21,379 bases of DNA from positions 1 through 21,379 of the forward strand of contig JBIICJ010000028.1 of the NCBI GenBank assembly GCA_044238965.1, in the 5' to 3' direction. Source of the DNA: Micavibrio_B sp044238965 (GTDB lineage Bacteria; Pseudomonadota; Alphaproteobacteria; Micavibrionales; Micavibrionaceae). Every line of letters begins with the position of its first letter. The first letter of the stretch is position 1. Of this stretch, positions 1 through 7,608 are shown piece by piece. The notes beneath the pieces are model-generated. The model was not told where the DNA came from. It did not search any database and was given only the letters and a program-made list of their open reading frames with translations. Made by a program: the position numbers and the translations under genes.

Positions 1-576
1 GCGCAAGAAGATATGTTGAAACTCGGGGGGGTTGAGGAAGACGATTTATATAGCTCTATCCTCAAGACCACCAATTCGCGTTTCCGTTGGTTGTTTGTGA
101 ATTTGCTAACCGCCATTCTGGCGGCGGTTGTCATTTCATTTTTCGAAGCCACAATTGAACAAATTGTCGCGCTCGCCGTTCTTATGCCCATCGTTGCGGG
201 TATGGGCGGAAATGCAGGCACGCAAGCGCTTACGGTTGCTGTGCGCGCGCTTGCCACCAAAGAAATTTCCAGCACGAACGCATGGCGCGTTATCGGTAAA
301 GAAACCGCGGTTGGTTTGTTAAATGGGATTGTCTTTGCGTTGGTCATCGGGACGGTCGCCGCCCTGTGGTTCCATGACATTAAATTAGGCGGGGTTATTG
401 GCGCCGCCATGGTCACCAATTTGGTCGTAGCAGGGTTTTTTGGCGCAGGAATCCCTATTATTCTTGACCGTATGGGGACAGATCCCGCCGTGTCATCCGC
501 CGTATTTTTAACCACCATGACCGATGTTATTGGGTTTTTTGTGTTTTTAGGCCTCGCCAGCATCATTTTGATGTAA
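1..576 (+). CDS. mgtE: Mg2+ transporter MgtE, C-terminal membrane domain (5' end outside window)
   Basis: The reading frame is open from the first base, so the gene is cut by the window edge and only its last ~191 codons are present. The visible part is the transmembrane pore domain of MgtE, an inner-membrane dimeric Mg2+ channel whose cytosolic N and CBS domains (lost here) normally sense Mg2+. The family signature PIVAGMGGNAGTQ is intact. The C-terminal stretch FLTTMTDVIGFF carries the pore aspartate known to select Mg2+ in Thermus MgtE. About five hydrophobic segments are visible, as expected for this domain, and the protein ends a few residues after the last one, as is usual. The next gene starts 54 bp downstream on the same strand with no terminator visible between. 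The family assignment is secure; the regulation cannot be judged. Confidence 0.95.
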   Translation, partial: AQEDMLKLGGVEEDDLYSSILKTTNSRFRWLFVNLLTAILAAVVISFFEATIEQIVALAVLMPIVAGMGGNAGTQALTVAVRALATKEISSTNAWRVIGKETAVGLLNGIVFALVIGTVAALWFHDIKLGGVIGAAMVTNLVVAGFFGAGIPIILDRMGTDPAVSSAVFLTTMTDVIGFFVFLGLASIILM

Positions 577-630
577 TTTGTGATGTAAATTTAGTTGTAA
601 CCAACCCCAAGTTATTTTATCACCATAAAC

Positions 631-2661
631 ATGGCTAAACCAAAACGCATTAAATATAAATCTAGTGAATCCTCCTCCCCATCCCTTTTGCGCACCCTCA
701 TCAAATGGGTGTTTGTTGCGGGGTTATGGGTTGGGTTATTTGTTGTCGTGGTTTTGGCGTGGTACGCGCGCGAATTGCCATCAATTATTGAGAACCCCCA
801 ATTCCAACCCAAAGCATCCATCACAGTTTTGGATAATGAAGGTGAAGTGATTGGTCGTTATGGTGACATCAAAGGTCAATCATTATCCATCCAAGATATG
901 CCGAAACATTTGATTGATGCGATTTTATCAATCGAAGACCGTCGTTTTTATTACCATTTTGGTATTGATCCGATTGGTTTGTTACGCGCGTTTGTTGTCA
1001 ATACCGTCAGCGGCGATGTACGCCAAGGCGGATCTACCATTACACAACAACTTGCCAAAAATTTATTCCTGTCACATGAACGTACATACAAACGCAAAAT
1101 CCAAGAAGCGTTATTAGCATTGTGGTTAGAACACGAATTGACCAAAGACGAAATTTTAGCGGCATATTTAAACCGTGTTTATATGGGCGCAGGCACATAT
1201 GGCGTTGATGCCGCATCCAAAGTTTATTTCAAAAAATCAGCGCGTGATTTAACCATCAAAGAATCCGCTATGCTGGCGGGGTTACTACGTGCCCCATCGC
1301 GTTATTCACCTTCATCAAACTATAAAGCATCGATTGAACGTGCCAAAGTTGTTGTTGGTGCCATGGTGGATGCAGGTCATTTAACAAAAGACGAAGCTGC
1401 GCAAGTTTTCAAAAAGAAATCAAAAACACCCACTTCGTACACAAGCGAAGGTGAATCCGCGCGCTATTATGCTGATTGGGTTGTTGACCAAGTATCTGAT
1501 TTAATCGGCACGCCTGAGGGTGATATTGTTGTTGAAACAACAATGGATTCCGATATTCAAATCAACGCCGCGAAAGTAATTGCCGATGCCGTTGAAAAAA
1601 ATCGCGCGAAATCAAACGTAAGCCAGGGCGCAACCGTTGTGATGCGCCCCGATGGAAGCGTGGTTGCCATGGTGGGTGGTATCGATTACCGCAAGAGCCA
1701 ATTTAATCGCGCAGGTCAAGGCATGCGCCAACCAGGATCATCATTTAAACCAATTGTTTATTTGGCGGCACTCGAAAGTGGATATAGCGCAGGAAGCGTT
1801 GTGAATGATGCGCCGATGTCATACGGGTCATACACACCGCAAAATTATGGCGGCAAATATTACGGCGAAATTACATTAACAGGTGCACTTACATTGTCGC
1901 TTAACTCTGTTGCCGTTCAATTGGCTAGCAATGTCGGGGTTAACCATGTTATTAATACGGCGCGCCGTTTGGGTATTACATCAAATCTTGAACCCAATCT
2001 TTCACTCGCGCTCGGGTCGAACGAAATTCCAATGTTGGAAATGGCATCGGCCTATACCACCATCAGCAATGGCGGGTTCTTAGTCAAAGCATACGGTATC
2101 AAAACCATTCGCACTGAAGATGGTAAAAAATTATATGAATATAAACAAAAAGAATCGCCGCGTAATTTCCGTGGATCAGACATTGGTCAATTAACCGCGA
2201 TGATGCAATCGGTTGTGCAACATGGCACAGGTATGGGCGCGGCAGGCCCGTTCTTCGCCGCAGGCAAAACAGGTACGTCCCAAGATTTCCGTGATGCGTG
2301 GTTTGATGGATTTACCGATGATTACACAGCCATTGTATGGTTTGGAAATGATAACAACACACCCATGAAAGGTGTGACAGGTGGCGCAATTTCTGCCCGC
2401 GCATGGCGTGACATTATTACAGCCGCCAAGGCTGACCCAACACCATCTCAATATGCGATTTCCAGATCATATGATATTACAGATGAATTTACCGATATGT
2501 TATCACGTCTGACATCTGATGGTGCGCCAATCACTGGTGCGGATGGTCAACCGCTTGATTTAACCAATCCTGAAAATGGTAATGCTTTAAATTGGCAGAT
2601 CAAACCCACATTTACGCCTGATCGTGATGGCGATAAGGTTGGGTATGATCGTTTGAATTAA
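631..2661 (+). CDS. mrcA: Bifunctional class A penicillin-binding protein (PBP1A family)
   Basis: This 676-residue protein polymerises glycan strands from lipid II and cross-links peptidoglycan in the periplasm. After a basic cytosolic tail, one membrane anchor spans about residues 22-45. The GT51 transglycosylase domain follows, with EDRRFYYHFGID (catalytic Glu102), GGSTITQQLAKN (133-144) and KDEILAAYLNRVYMG (172-186). The transpeptidase domain has SSFK (Ser370, Lys373), SLN (423-425) and KTGTS (546-550), so both activities look intact. It is shorter than E. coli PBP1A (850 residues), suggesting the extra OB-like insert is absent; this resembles other alphaproteobacterial class A PBPs. The tail after about 615 is polar. 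No strong Shine-Dalgarno sequence precedes the ATG, but the start gives a normal topology. The symbol is less certain than the family, because alphaproteobacteria often hold several such paralogues. Confidence 0.93.
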   Translation: MAKPKRIKYKSSESSSPSLLRTLIKWVFVAGLWVGLFVVVVLAWYARELPSIIENPQFQPKASITVLDNEGEVIGRYGDIKGQSLSIQDMPKHLIDAILSIEDRRFYYHFGIDPIGLLRAFVVNTVSGDVRQGGSTITQQLAKNLFLSHERTYKRKIQEALLALWLEHELTKDEILAAYLNRVYMGAGTYGVDAASKVYFKKSARDLTIKESAMLAGLLRAPSRYSPSSNYKASIERAKVVVGAMVDAGHLTKDEAAQVFKKKSKTPTSYTSEGESARYYADWVVDQVSDLIGTPEGDIVVETTMDSDIQINAAKVIADAVEKNRAKSNVSQGATVVMRPDGSVVAMVGGIDYRKSQFNRAGQGMRQPGSSFKPIVYLAALESGYSAGSVVNDAPMSYGSYTPQNYGGKYYGEITLTGALTLSLNSVAVQLASNVGVNHVINTARRLGITSNLEPNLSLALGSNEIPMLEMASAYTTISNGGFLVKAYGIKTIRTEDGKKLYEYKQKESPRNFRGSDIGQLTAMMQSVVQHGTGMGAAGPFFAAGKTGTSQDFRDAWFDGFTDDYTAIVWFGNDNNTPMKGVTGGAISARAWRDIITAAKADPTPSQYAISRSYDITDEFTDMLSRLTSDGAPITGADGQPLDLTNPENGNALNWQIKPTFTPDRDGDKVGYDRLN

Positions 2662-2664
2662 TTT

Positions 2665-3093
2665 TTATACCCGCGTAAACATATCTTCGGATAACATCGG
2701 ATAATAACGACGGAACCCCGCTAATTTATCTTCACCAATGCGCGCCCAATGATCACGCAATCCTCGAATAGATGGGCTTGCCGCGCCCACTTCCCATTCA
2801 TCGCGCATCAATGCCTGATCAATATGTTCTAAATAATCATCAGGCAACGCCGCGCGCGGTGTGCGCAACCCCATATCAATTAACACCCGCGCCACAAATG
2901 CATCCGATGAATGCATCATATCCGCTACATATTGAATGGATGATAATATTTTGATTTCCATTCGTGAATTCGGCACATACCGTAAATGCCGCATAAACCG
3001 CGCGTAAATTTCCATCTCTTCATTGGATGTTGTATGCAACTCAGGTACAGGAAGAATAATGTTGTCCGTTAAGATATTATCATTCGCTTTCAT
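2665..3093 (-). CDS. Conserved-looking hypothetical protein, 142 residues
   Basis: I do not recognise this protein. It is acidic to neutral, has no signal peptide and no membrane segment, and looks mostly helical. A short variable N-terminus (about 1-25) leads into a Met- and Arg-rich helical stretch (EEMEIYARFMRHLRYV) and a segment resembling a small helical bundle. A C-terminal part contains RGLRDHWARIGEDK and RRYYPMLSEDMF. It is very probably real. An almost ideal ribosome binding site (AAGGAGGT) sits 4 bases before the ATG, the best in the window, and codon use matches the neighbours. It stands alone: rnhA lies upstream on the same strand across a 159-bp gap, and the convergent PBP gene stops 3 bp from its own stop. 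The upstream gap contains a CtrA-like site, so cell-cycle control is conceivable but only inferred. Confidence 0.75.
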   Translation of the reverse strand: MKANDNILTDNIILPVPELHTTSNEEMEIYARFMRHLRYVPNSRMEIKILSSIQYVADMMHSSDAFVARVLIDMGLRTPRAALPDDYLEHIDQALMRDEWEVGAASPSIRGLRDHWARIGEDKLAGFRRYYPMLSEDMFTRV

Positions 3094-3096
3094 GTG

Positions 3097-3104
3097 ACCT
3101 CCTT
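3097..3104 (-). promoter_or_regulatory. Strong Shine-Dalgarno sequence of the 142-residue orphan gene
   Basis: The minus strand reads AAGGAGGT followed by 4 bases and the ATG at 3093. It is fully complementary to the anti-Shine-Dalgarno end of 16S rRNA. Most genes in this window have weak or no such site, so this one both fixes the start and suggests efficient translation. Confidence 0.75.
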
Positions 3105-3157
3105 TGTAAAGGTGAGAACGTTTTACCGCCTCTTACTTTCAGAATTGGAGATTCAGA

Positions 3158-3172
3158 TTAAGGGAGTCTTAA
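3158..3172. promoter_or_regulatory. Candidate CtrA-binding site, TTAA-N7-TTAA
   Basis: The sequence is TTAA, seven bases (GGGAGTC), then TTAA, an exact match to the core CtrA consensus of alphaproteobacteria. It lies 65 bp upstream of the start of the 142-residue orphan gene, a distance that would let it overlap a -35 region. In this composition a match by chance somewhere in 21 kb is quite likely, so the evidence is the match together with its position between genes. No clear -10 element could be fixed. Confidence 0.4.
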
Positions 3173-3200
3173 AATTTTCAAATACGCCCCAAAACGGCTT

Positions 3201-3217
3201 GTTATCCTGTGGATAAC
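3201..3217. promoter_or_regulatory. Inverted repeat containing a perfect DnaA-box sequence
   Basis: GTTATCC and GGATAAC flank the three bases TGT, forming a 17-bp inverted repeat. Positions 3208-3216 read TGTGGATAA, which is the reverse complement of the consensus DnaA box TTATCCACA. The left arm gives a second, overlapping 7-of-9 match on the other strand. It lies in the largest gap of the window, 36 bp beyond the CtrA-like site and downstream of rnhA. It could be a DnaA or other dimeric-regulator site. A lone box is not evidence of an origin. Confidence 0.35.
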
Positions 3218-3252
3218 CCAATACGTATCGTTATCGCGCCAATTAAATGAAA

Positions 3253-3681
3253 TTAAATACGCGGAATCGTCGCGCGCGCCAGCGAATCGGCACGTTCATT
3301 TTCAACATGCCCCGCATGACCTTTGACCCAATGCAACGTGATTCGGTGTTGCGCAAAAACATGATCTAATTCACGCCACAAATCTTCGTTCTTCACGGGT
3401 TTTTTATCGGCGGTTTTCCATCCACGCGCTTTCCATGCCTGTAACCATTGCTCTAATCCGTCTTTCACATACTTACTATCTGTATATAAATCAACGTCGC
3501 ATGTTTTTTTCAAAGCCTTTAATGATTCTATCACCGCCATCAATTCCATGCGGTTATTGGTAGTTTCCAATGCGCCCCCTGACAATTCTTTTTCGGTCGT
3601 ACCGTATCGCAAAATCGCGCCCCATCCACCAGGCCCTGGGTTTCCGCTACATGCACCATCTGTATAAATTTCAACACGCAT
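3253..3681 (-). CDS. rnhA: Ribonuclease HI
   Basis: This enzyme cleaves the RNA strand of RNA-DNA hybrids, acting on R-loops and replication primers in the cytosol. The whole protein is one RNase H fold of 142 residues, close to the usual 150-155. The metal-binding carboxylates are all present: Asp8 (YTDGACSGNPGPGGWG), Glu46 (NNRMEL), Asp68 (YTDSKYV) and Asp132 (ENERADSLA). The catalytic-loop histidine His122 (VKGHAGH) is also present. The basic region at 82-98 matches the E. coli-type substrate-binding handle. It is the last gene of the ispH-thrB-rnhA run, starting 5 bp after the thrB stop. That gene order is common in alphaproteobacteria. No terminator with a T tract follows. Confidence 0.97.
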   Translation of the reverse strand: MRVEIYTDGACSGNPGPGGWGAILRYGTTEKELSGGALETTNNRMELMAVIESLKALKKTCDVDLYTDSKYVKDGLEQWLQAWKARGWKTADKKPVKNEDLWRELDHVFAQHRITLHWVKGHAGHVENERADSLARATIPRI

Positions 3682-3686
3682 GTTAT

Positions 3687-4640
3687 TTACCCGAGCACCG
3701 TATGATCACAATGATAATTTAATATGCGTAGATATTCGCGCGGATCCTTGGGTTTCACCAACGCTGTTTCATCATGGAATAACCAATCATGTGCGCGCGT
3801 CATAAAAATGCGCAACGCCGCCATGCGGAAAAATAAATTCATAAATCGTTTTTCATCGGGGGATATGGGACGAATTAATTCATAAGATGTGATGAAATTG
3901 ACCAATCGTTCATGATCACATTCACCGTTTTGATCAAAACACCATGCGTTCATAGTTAACGCCACATCATACCCCAAATAATCATTGCATGAAAAATAGA
4001 AATCAATCACGCCAGATAAATTTCCATTATCGATAAAAATATTGTCGGGAAATAAATCGGCATGCACCACCGCACGCGGTAAATTTAATGATGTTGTATT
4101 TTCAAATTCTAATAATTGGGCACGCACAATCGATTCAGCATCCATATCAATTTCATGCAAACGATACTTCATTTTTTGATATAATTTTTTCCATGCATTT
4201 AAACCCATTGTGTTGGGACGCGATGAATCAAACGTAATCGCCCCCACATGCAACCGCGCCGACAATTCACCCATTTGCGCACATAAATCAGGCGTAATAA
4301 TAGCGGGCGTAACGCCCGTGCCATTTAAAAAACTAATCAGAACACATTTTTTATTATGCATGGTGTGAATGATATCGCCATTTTGATCACGCAACGCCTG
4401 CGGCACATCAATTTTTTGCTTTGCCAGATGATTCATATACGCAAAGAAAAATGGTAAATCACGCGGATCAACTCGTTTTTCAAAAATGGTCAAAATAAAT
4501 TTATTTTGATCTGTCGTGATTAAATAGTTACTATTTTCAACGCCTGTGACAATGCCTTCGAATAACACAAGCGTACCGACATCATACCGCGCCAACAACT
4601 CTGTAACATCATCATGTGATATATGCGTATATACAGCCAT
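3687..4640 (-). CDS. thrB: Homoserine kinase, type II (APH-fold, ThrB2 family)
   Basis: It phosphorylates the hydroxyl of L-homoserine with ATP, the step before threonine synthase. This form is not the GHMP-type ThrB of E. coli but the aminoglycoside-phosphotransferase-like one usual in alphaproteobacteria. Its 317 residues match the family length. The N-lobe contains GIVTGVENSNYLI (about 29-41), the loop equivalent to the nucleotide-binding region. The catalytic Brenner-type motif is VVHADLFPDN (191-200, Asp195 and Asn200), and the metal-binding motif is GVIDFYFS (Asp213) followed by YDVALTMNAWCF. Its ATG overlaps the ispH stop by one base (TAATG), which suggests translational coupling. rnhA follows after 5 bp. 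Related APH kinases act on other small alcohols, but sequence and context favour homoserine. Confidence 0.93.
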   Translation of the reverse strand: MAVYTHISHDDVTELLARYDVGTLVLFEGIVTGVENSNYLITTDQNKFILTIFEKRVDPRDLPFFFAYMNHLAKQKIDVPQALRDQNGDIIHTMHNKKCVLISFLNGTGVTPAIITPDLCAQMGELSARLHVGAITFDSSRPNTMGLNAWKKLYQKMKYRLHEIDMDAESIVRAQLLEFENTTSLNLPRAVVHADLFPDNIFIDNGNLSGVIDFYFSCNDYLGYDVALTMNAWCFDQNGECDHERLVNFITSYELIRPISPDEKRFMNLFFRMAALRIFMTRAHDWLFHDETALVKPKDPREYLRILNYHCDHTVLG

Positions 4641-5620
4641 TAGACAACACTTCGCTTTTCTTCCGCATCACGAAGCAGGCGCGGAATATTAAAGACAACA
4701 TCTTCCTTAGTGATCGCAACTTCTTCTAACGTCACATTAAATGTTTGTTGAAGTGCGTTGATAACACCTTTGATCAACACATCTGGCGCGGAAGCCCCCG
4801 CCGTTAATCCTGCGCATACAACGCCGTTTAATTCATGCCATGGAATATCGCGCCAATCATTGATTAGATATGATTTTTGGCATCCGTAAACTTTGGCAAC
4901 TTCAACCAAGCGATTTGAATTCGATGAATTCGCCGACCCGATCACCAACATCACATCCACCATCGGGGCGATTTCTTTGACTGCGCTTTGGCGGTTTGTC
5001 GTGGCGTAACAAATATCTTCCTTTGCAGGCCCCACGATCAACGGGAACCGCGCGCGAAGCGCATCAACGACATTTGCCGTATCATCAACGGATAATGTTG
5101 TTTGCGTGCAATAGGCCACATTACTTTCATCATTCACGTTTAAATTTTGCACATCATCAGCGGTTTCAACTAATAACACCGCGCCATCAGGCAATTGCCC
5201 CATTGTGCCCGCGACTTCAGGGTGACCATCGTGTCCGATCAAAATAATTTGTCGTCCCATTTTGTAATGGCGTTCGGCCTCGAAATGAACTTTGGTCACG
5301 AGCGGACACGTTGCATCAATAAAAAACATCTCCCGCGTTTGCGCCTCAGCAGGAACAGATTTCGGCACACCATGCGCCGAAAATACAACGGGGCGACCAT
5401 CATTCGGAATTTCATGTAATTCTTCGACAAAGATGGCGCCTTTGGAACGTAAATCATCAACGACAAATTTATTGTGAACAATTTCGTGCCGTACATAAAC
5501 GGGCGCGCCATATTTTTCGAGCGATTTTTCAACAATCTGAATAGCGCGATCAACCCCCGCGCAAAAACCACGCGGCGCGGCGAGCAACAATTTTAAGGAG
5601 GGCTTTGTGGTCTGATCCAT
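4640..5620 (-). CDS. ispH: 4-hydroxy-3-methylbut-2-enyl diphosphate reductase (IspH/LytB)
   Basis: It catalyses the last MEP-pathway step, reducing HMBPP to isopentenyl and dimethylallyl diphosphate with an oxygen-sensitive iron-sulfur cluster. The three cluster cysteines are present at Cys20 (PRGFCAGVDRA), Cys105 (DATCPLVTK) and Cys204 (EDICYATTNRQ). The substrate-binding signature residues are also visible: HEIVHN (45-50), SAHGVPKSV (81-89), GHDGHPEVAGT (129-139, with Glu135) and SANSSNSNRL. The length of 326 is normal. It heads the minus-strand operon with thrB and rnhA and is divergent from a lipoprotein gene across 65 bp, which must hold both promoters. No good Shine-Dalgarno site precedes the ATG. 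The first ~9 residues are extra to the family core. With dxs and ispA nearby, three isoprenoid genes lie in this window. Confidence 0.97.
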   Translation of the reverse strand: MDQTTKPSLKLLLAAPRGFCAGVDRAIQIVEKSLEKYGAPVYVRHEIVHNKFVVDDLRSKGAIFVEELHEIPNDGRPVVFSAHGVPKSVPAEAQTREMFFIDATCPLVTKVHFEAERHYKMGRQIILIGHDGHPEVAGTMGQLPDGAVLLVETADDVQNLNVNDESNVAYCTQTTLSVDDTANVVDALRARFPLIVGPAKEDICYATTNRQSAVKEIAPMVDVMLVIGSANSSNSNRLVEVAKVYGCQKSYLINDWRDIPWHELNGVVCAGLTAGASAPDVLIKGVINALQQTFNVTLEEVAITKEDVVFNIPRLLRDAEEKRSVV

Positions 5621-5685
5621 AAACTGATGTGTATCAAAATCATTCTGCTCTTGCCATGGTTTTGTGATCGCATAAAGTCATTGAT

Positions 5686-6285
5686 ATGCGAATTTATCTT
5701 GCCCTTACCTGCTCTCTCCTTTGCCTTTCGGGATGTGTATCCTCGGGATTAACCATTCCTGATTGGAGTTTATTTGGCGGGAAAGCCGCACCGACGCCCA
5801 ATAGCGCAAGCCCCACAACCCTGGATGACAGCAAATGCCCGCCCGTATCCATTGTGCCCGATTTAAACCGTATGGTTGAATTTGAGGGACAAAAATGGGT
5901 TAGTGAAATCATGTTAATGGGCGCAACGCGCCAATGCCAATTGGTTGGCGAGATGTTACGCGTTACCATGAATTTAACCGCCCAAGGCCGTTTGGGCCCC
6001 GAAGGGCAAAAACAGGCCAAAGTGCAGGCAAATTACACATACCCCTATCTAATCGCGGTCATTAATAACGCGGGTCAGATCGCGTCAAAAGACGTATTCG
6101 CCATGAATGCCGTGTATCAAAAAGCGCAGGCAGATGGTCAATATCGGGTGTTCCAAGACAATATTACCCAATCCATCCCTGCGCCGAATGGCGCCCTGCC
6201 CACAGGCACGCATATCCAAATCGGGTTTCAACTCGACCCAGCCGCGTTGGCGTATAATCGGCAGAATCCGCAAGCCACCAGATAA
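5686..6285 (+). CDS. Putative outer-membrane lipoprotein, unknown function
   Basis: The 199-residue product starts with a lipoprotein signal peptide ending in the lipobox LSGC, so Cys17 is the predicted lipidated residue. The residue after it is Val rather than Asp, so Lol sorting to the outer membrane is expected. A Pro/Ser/Thr-rich linker (about 33-48) leads to a mature domain starting CPPVSIVPDLNRMVEF (Cys51). Another cysteine at 84 (RQCQLVGE) could pair with it. The domain looks beta-rich, with alternating hydrophobic residues such as LRVTMNLTAQGRLG and THIQIGFQLDP. I recognise it only as the sort of lipoprotein seen in alphaproteobacteria and can give no function. It is divergent from ispH and precedes xseB by 119 bp. 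Confidence 0.85.
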   Translation: MRIYLALTCSLLCLSGCVSSGLTIPDWSLFGGKAAPTPNSASPTTLDDSKCPPVSIVPDLNRMVEFEGQKWVSEIMLMGATRQCQLVGEMLRVTMNLTAQGRLGPEGQKQAKVQANYTYPYLIAVINNAGQIASKDVFAMNAVYQKAQADGQYRVFQDNITQSIPAPNGALPTGTHIQIGFQLDPAALAYNRQNPQATR

Positions 6286-6329
6286 ACCAGAAATAATGGT
6301 ATAAATTAAAATATTATGGATATTTGTTC

Positions 6330-6358
6330 TTGCTCTTAACGCATGGCTGACGTAGTAT
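6330..6358 (+). promoter_or_regulatory. Possible sigma-70-type promoter for xseB-ispA-dxs-HAD
   Basis: TTGCTC (6330-6335) and TAGTAT (6353-6358) are separated by 17 bp, with the xseB start 46 bp further on. The -10 element matches 4 of 6 consensus bases and the -35 only 3 of 6, so this is a weak call. It is supported mainly by its position in the 119-bp gap that precedes a tightly packed run of four genes. Confidence 0.3.
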
Positions 6359-6404
6359 CCTGCCGTTTATGGCATTCAAATCATTACCAATTTAAGGTTT
6401 TCTG

Positions 6405-6644
6405 ATGAGCAAGACAGATACCATTACCAATCTATCCTTTGAGGCCGCTTTGGCGGAGCTTGAGGGTATTGTGAAAAACCTCGAGGCGGGAAAAACAAAT
6501 TTGGATGATATGGTTGCCGCCTATGAACGAGGCACGATGCTCAAAAATTACTGTGAAACGAAACTGCGTGACGCGCAAATGAAAATTGAACAAATTTCTT
6601 TGTCGCCTGATGGAACGCCAACGCGAACCGCCTTCAAAGACTAA
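6405..6644 (+). CDS. xseB: Exodeoxyribonuclease VII small subunit
   Basis: XseB is the small helical subunit that coats the XseA catalytic chain of exonuclease VII, a cytosolic single-strand-specific DNase. The 79-residue product shows the full family signature: FEAALAELEGIVKNLEAG (12-29), then the NLDDMVAAYERGTML turn and helix, then a third helix with CETKLRDAQMKIEQI. The start is supported by TAAGGT 6 bases upstream. The gene is followed by ispA after 46 bp and then dxs. This xseB-ispA-dxs order is widespread in proteobacteria although exonuclease VII has no known role in isoprenoid synthesis. xseA is not in the window. Confidence 0.95.
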   Translation: MSKTDTITNLSFEAALAELEGIVKNLEAGKTNLDDMVAAYERGTMLKNYCETKLRDAQMKIEQISLSPDGTPTRTAFKD

Positions 6645-6690
6645 AGAGTAAAAATTAAATAAGAAAAAGAATTTAGGAGATAATTTTAAT

Positions 6691-7602
6691 ATGGCACCTT
6701 CACCACGCGAGAGTTCCCCGATCCTGAAAGACGCATTGGCCGAACATGTTCAATATATCGAGAAAACATTAACGCGCTTATTCCCCGAAACTGATTTAGC
6801 CGAAGCCACATTGCACGATGCCATGCGTTACGCCGTCATGGCGGGTGGAAAACGCCTTCGCCCGTTTATGGTGATGCAATCATGTAAAATTTTTAACGTT
6901 GATCCTTCGCGCGCCAAACGCGTTGCTGCTGTGATTGAAATGGTTCATTCTTATTCACTCGTACATGACGATTTACCTGCGATGGATAATTCAGACATGC
7001 GCCGCGGAAAACCCGCCGTACACAAGGCATATGATGAAGCCACAGCCATTTTAGCAGGCGATGGATTATTAACATACGCGTTTGAAATTTTAGCCGATGC
7101 CGACACACACGAAGACCCGCGTGTGCGCATTGAACTCGTGGCGTCACTCGCGCGGGCTGCGGGGCCACATGGTATGGTGGGCGGTCAAATGCTTGACCTT
7201 ATCGGCGAGAAAAATAATTTTGATTTAGGCACAATCAGCCGTATGCAACGTATGAAGACAGGTAAATTGATGGCATTTGCGTGCGAAGCTGGCGCTATCA
7301 TGGGCAAAGCATCCGAAGGTCAACGCAAAGCCTTATCAAATTATGCGTTTGATCTTGGCCTCGCCTTCCAAGTCACCGATGATATTTTGGATGTTGAATC
7401 TACATCTGTGCAATTGGGTAAACCCGCCAACCAAGATGACAAAGCAGGCAAATCAACCTTTGTATCAACATTGGGCAAAGACCAAGCCCGTTCCCGCGCG
7501 GAAATGTTGATTGAACAAGCCAAACGTCATTTACACATTTTTGAAAACCGTGCGCATATGCTTGAATTATTGGCTGATCACGTGTTGGAACGCCGAGCGT
7601 AA
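6691..7602 (+). CDS. ispA: (2E,6E)-farnesyl diphosphate synthase / short-chain polyprenyl synthase
   Basis: It condenses isopentenyl diphosphate with allylic diphosphates, normally to C15 farnesyl diphosphate, feeding undecaprenyl carrier, quinone side chains and hopanoids. The 303-residue all-helical chain has GGKRLRP (52-58) for diphosphate binding, the first Asp-rich motif DDLPAMD (93-99) with the two-residue insertion typical of bacterial type II FPP synthases, RRGKPA, GGQMLDL (164-170), and the second Asp-rich motif DDILD (230-234). Tyr88, five residues before the first motif, fits a C15 rather than a longer product, though chain length cannot be proven from sequence. The start is supported by AGGAGA 10 bases upstream. 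The dxs ATG lies 6 bp after its stop, so the two are very likely co-transcribed. Confidence 0.95.
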   Translation: MAPSPRESSPILKDALAEHVQYIEKTLTRLFPETDLAEATLHDAMRYAVMAGGKRLRPFMVMQSCKIFNVDPSRAKRVAAVIEMVHSYSLVHDDLPAMDNSDMRRGKPAVHKAYDEATAILAGDGLLTYAFEILADADTHEDPRVRIELVASLARAAGPHGMVGGQMLDLIGEKNNFDLGTISRMQRMKTGKLMAFACEAGAIMGKASEGQRKALSNYAFDLGLAFQVTDDILDVESTSVQLGKPANQDDKAGKSTFVSTLGKDQARSRAEMLIEQAKRHLHIFENRAHMLELLADHVLERRA

Positions 7603-7608
7603 ATCATC

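Noticed and set aside
3201..3217. Inverted repeat as the terminator of ispH-thrB-rnhA
   Set aside because: The stem is short (7 bp) and AT-containing, and no T tract follows on the minus strand.
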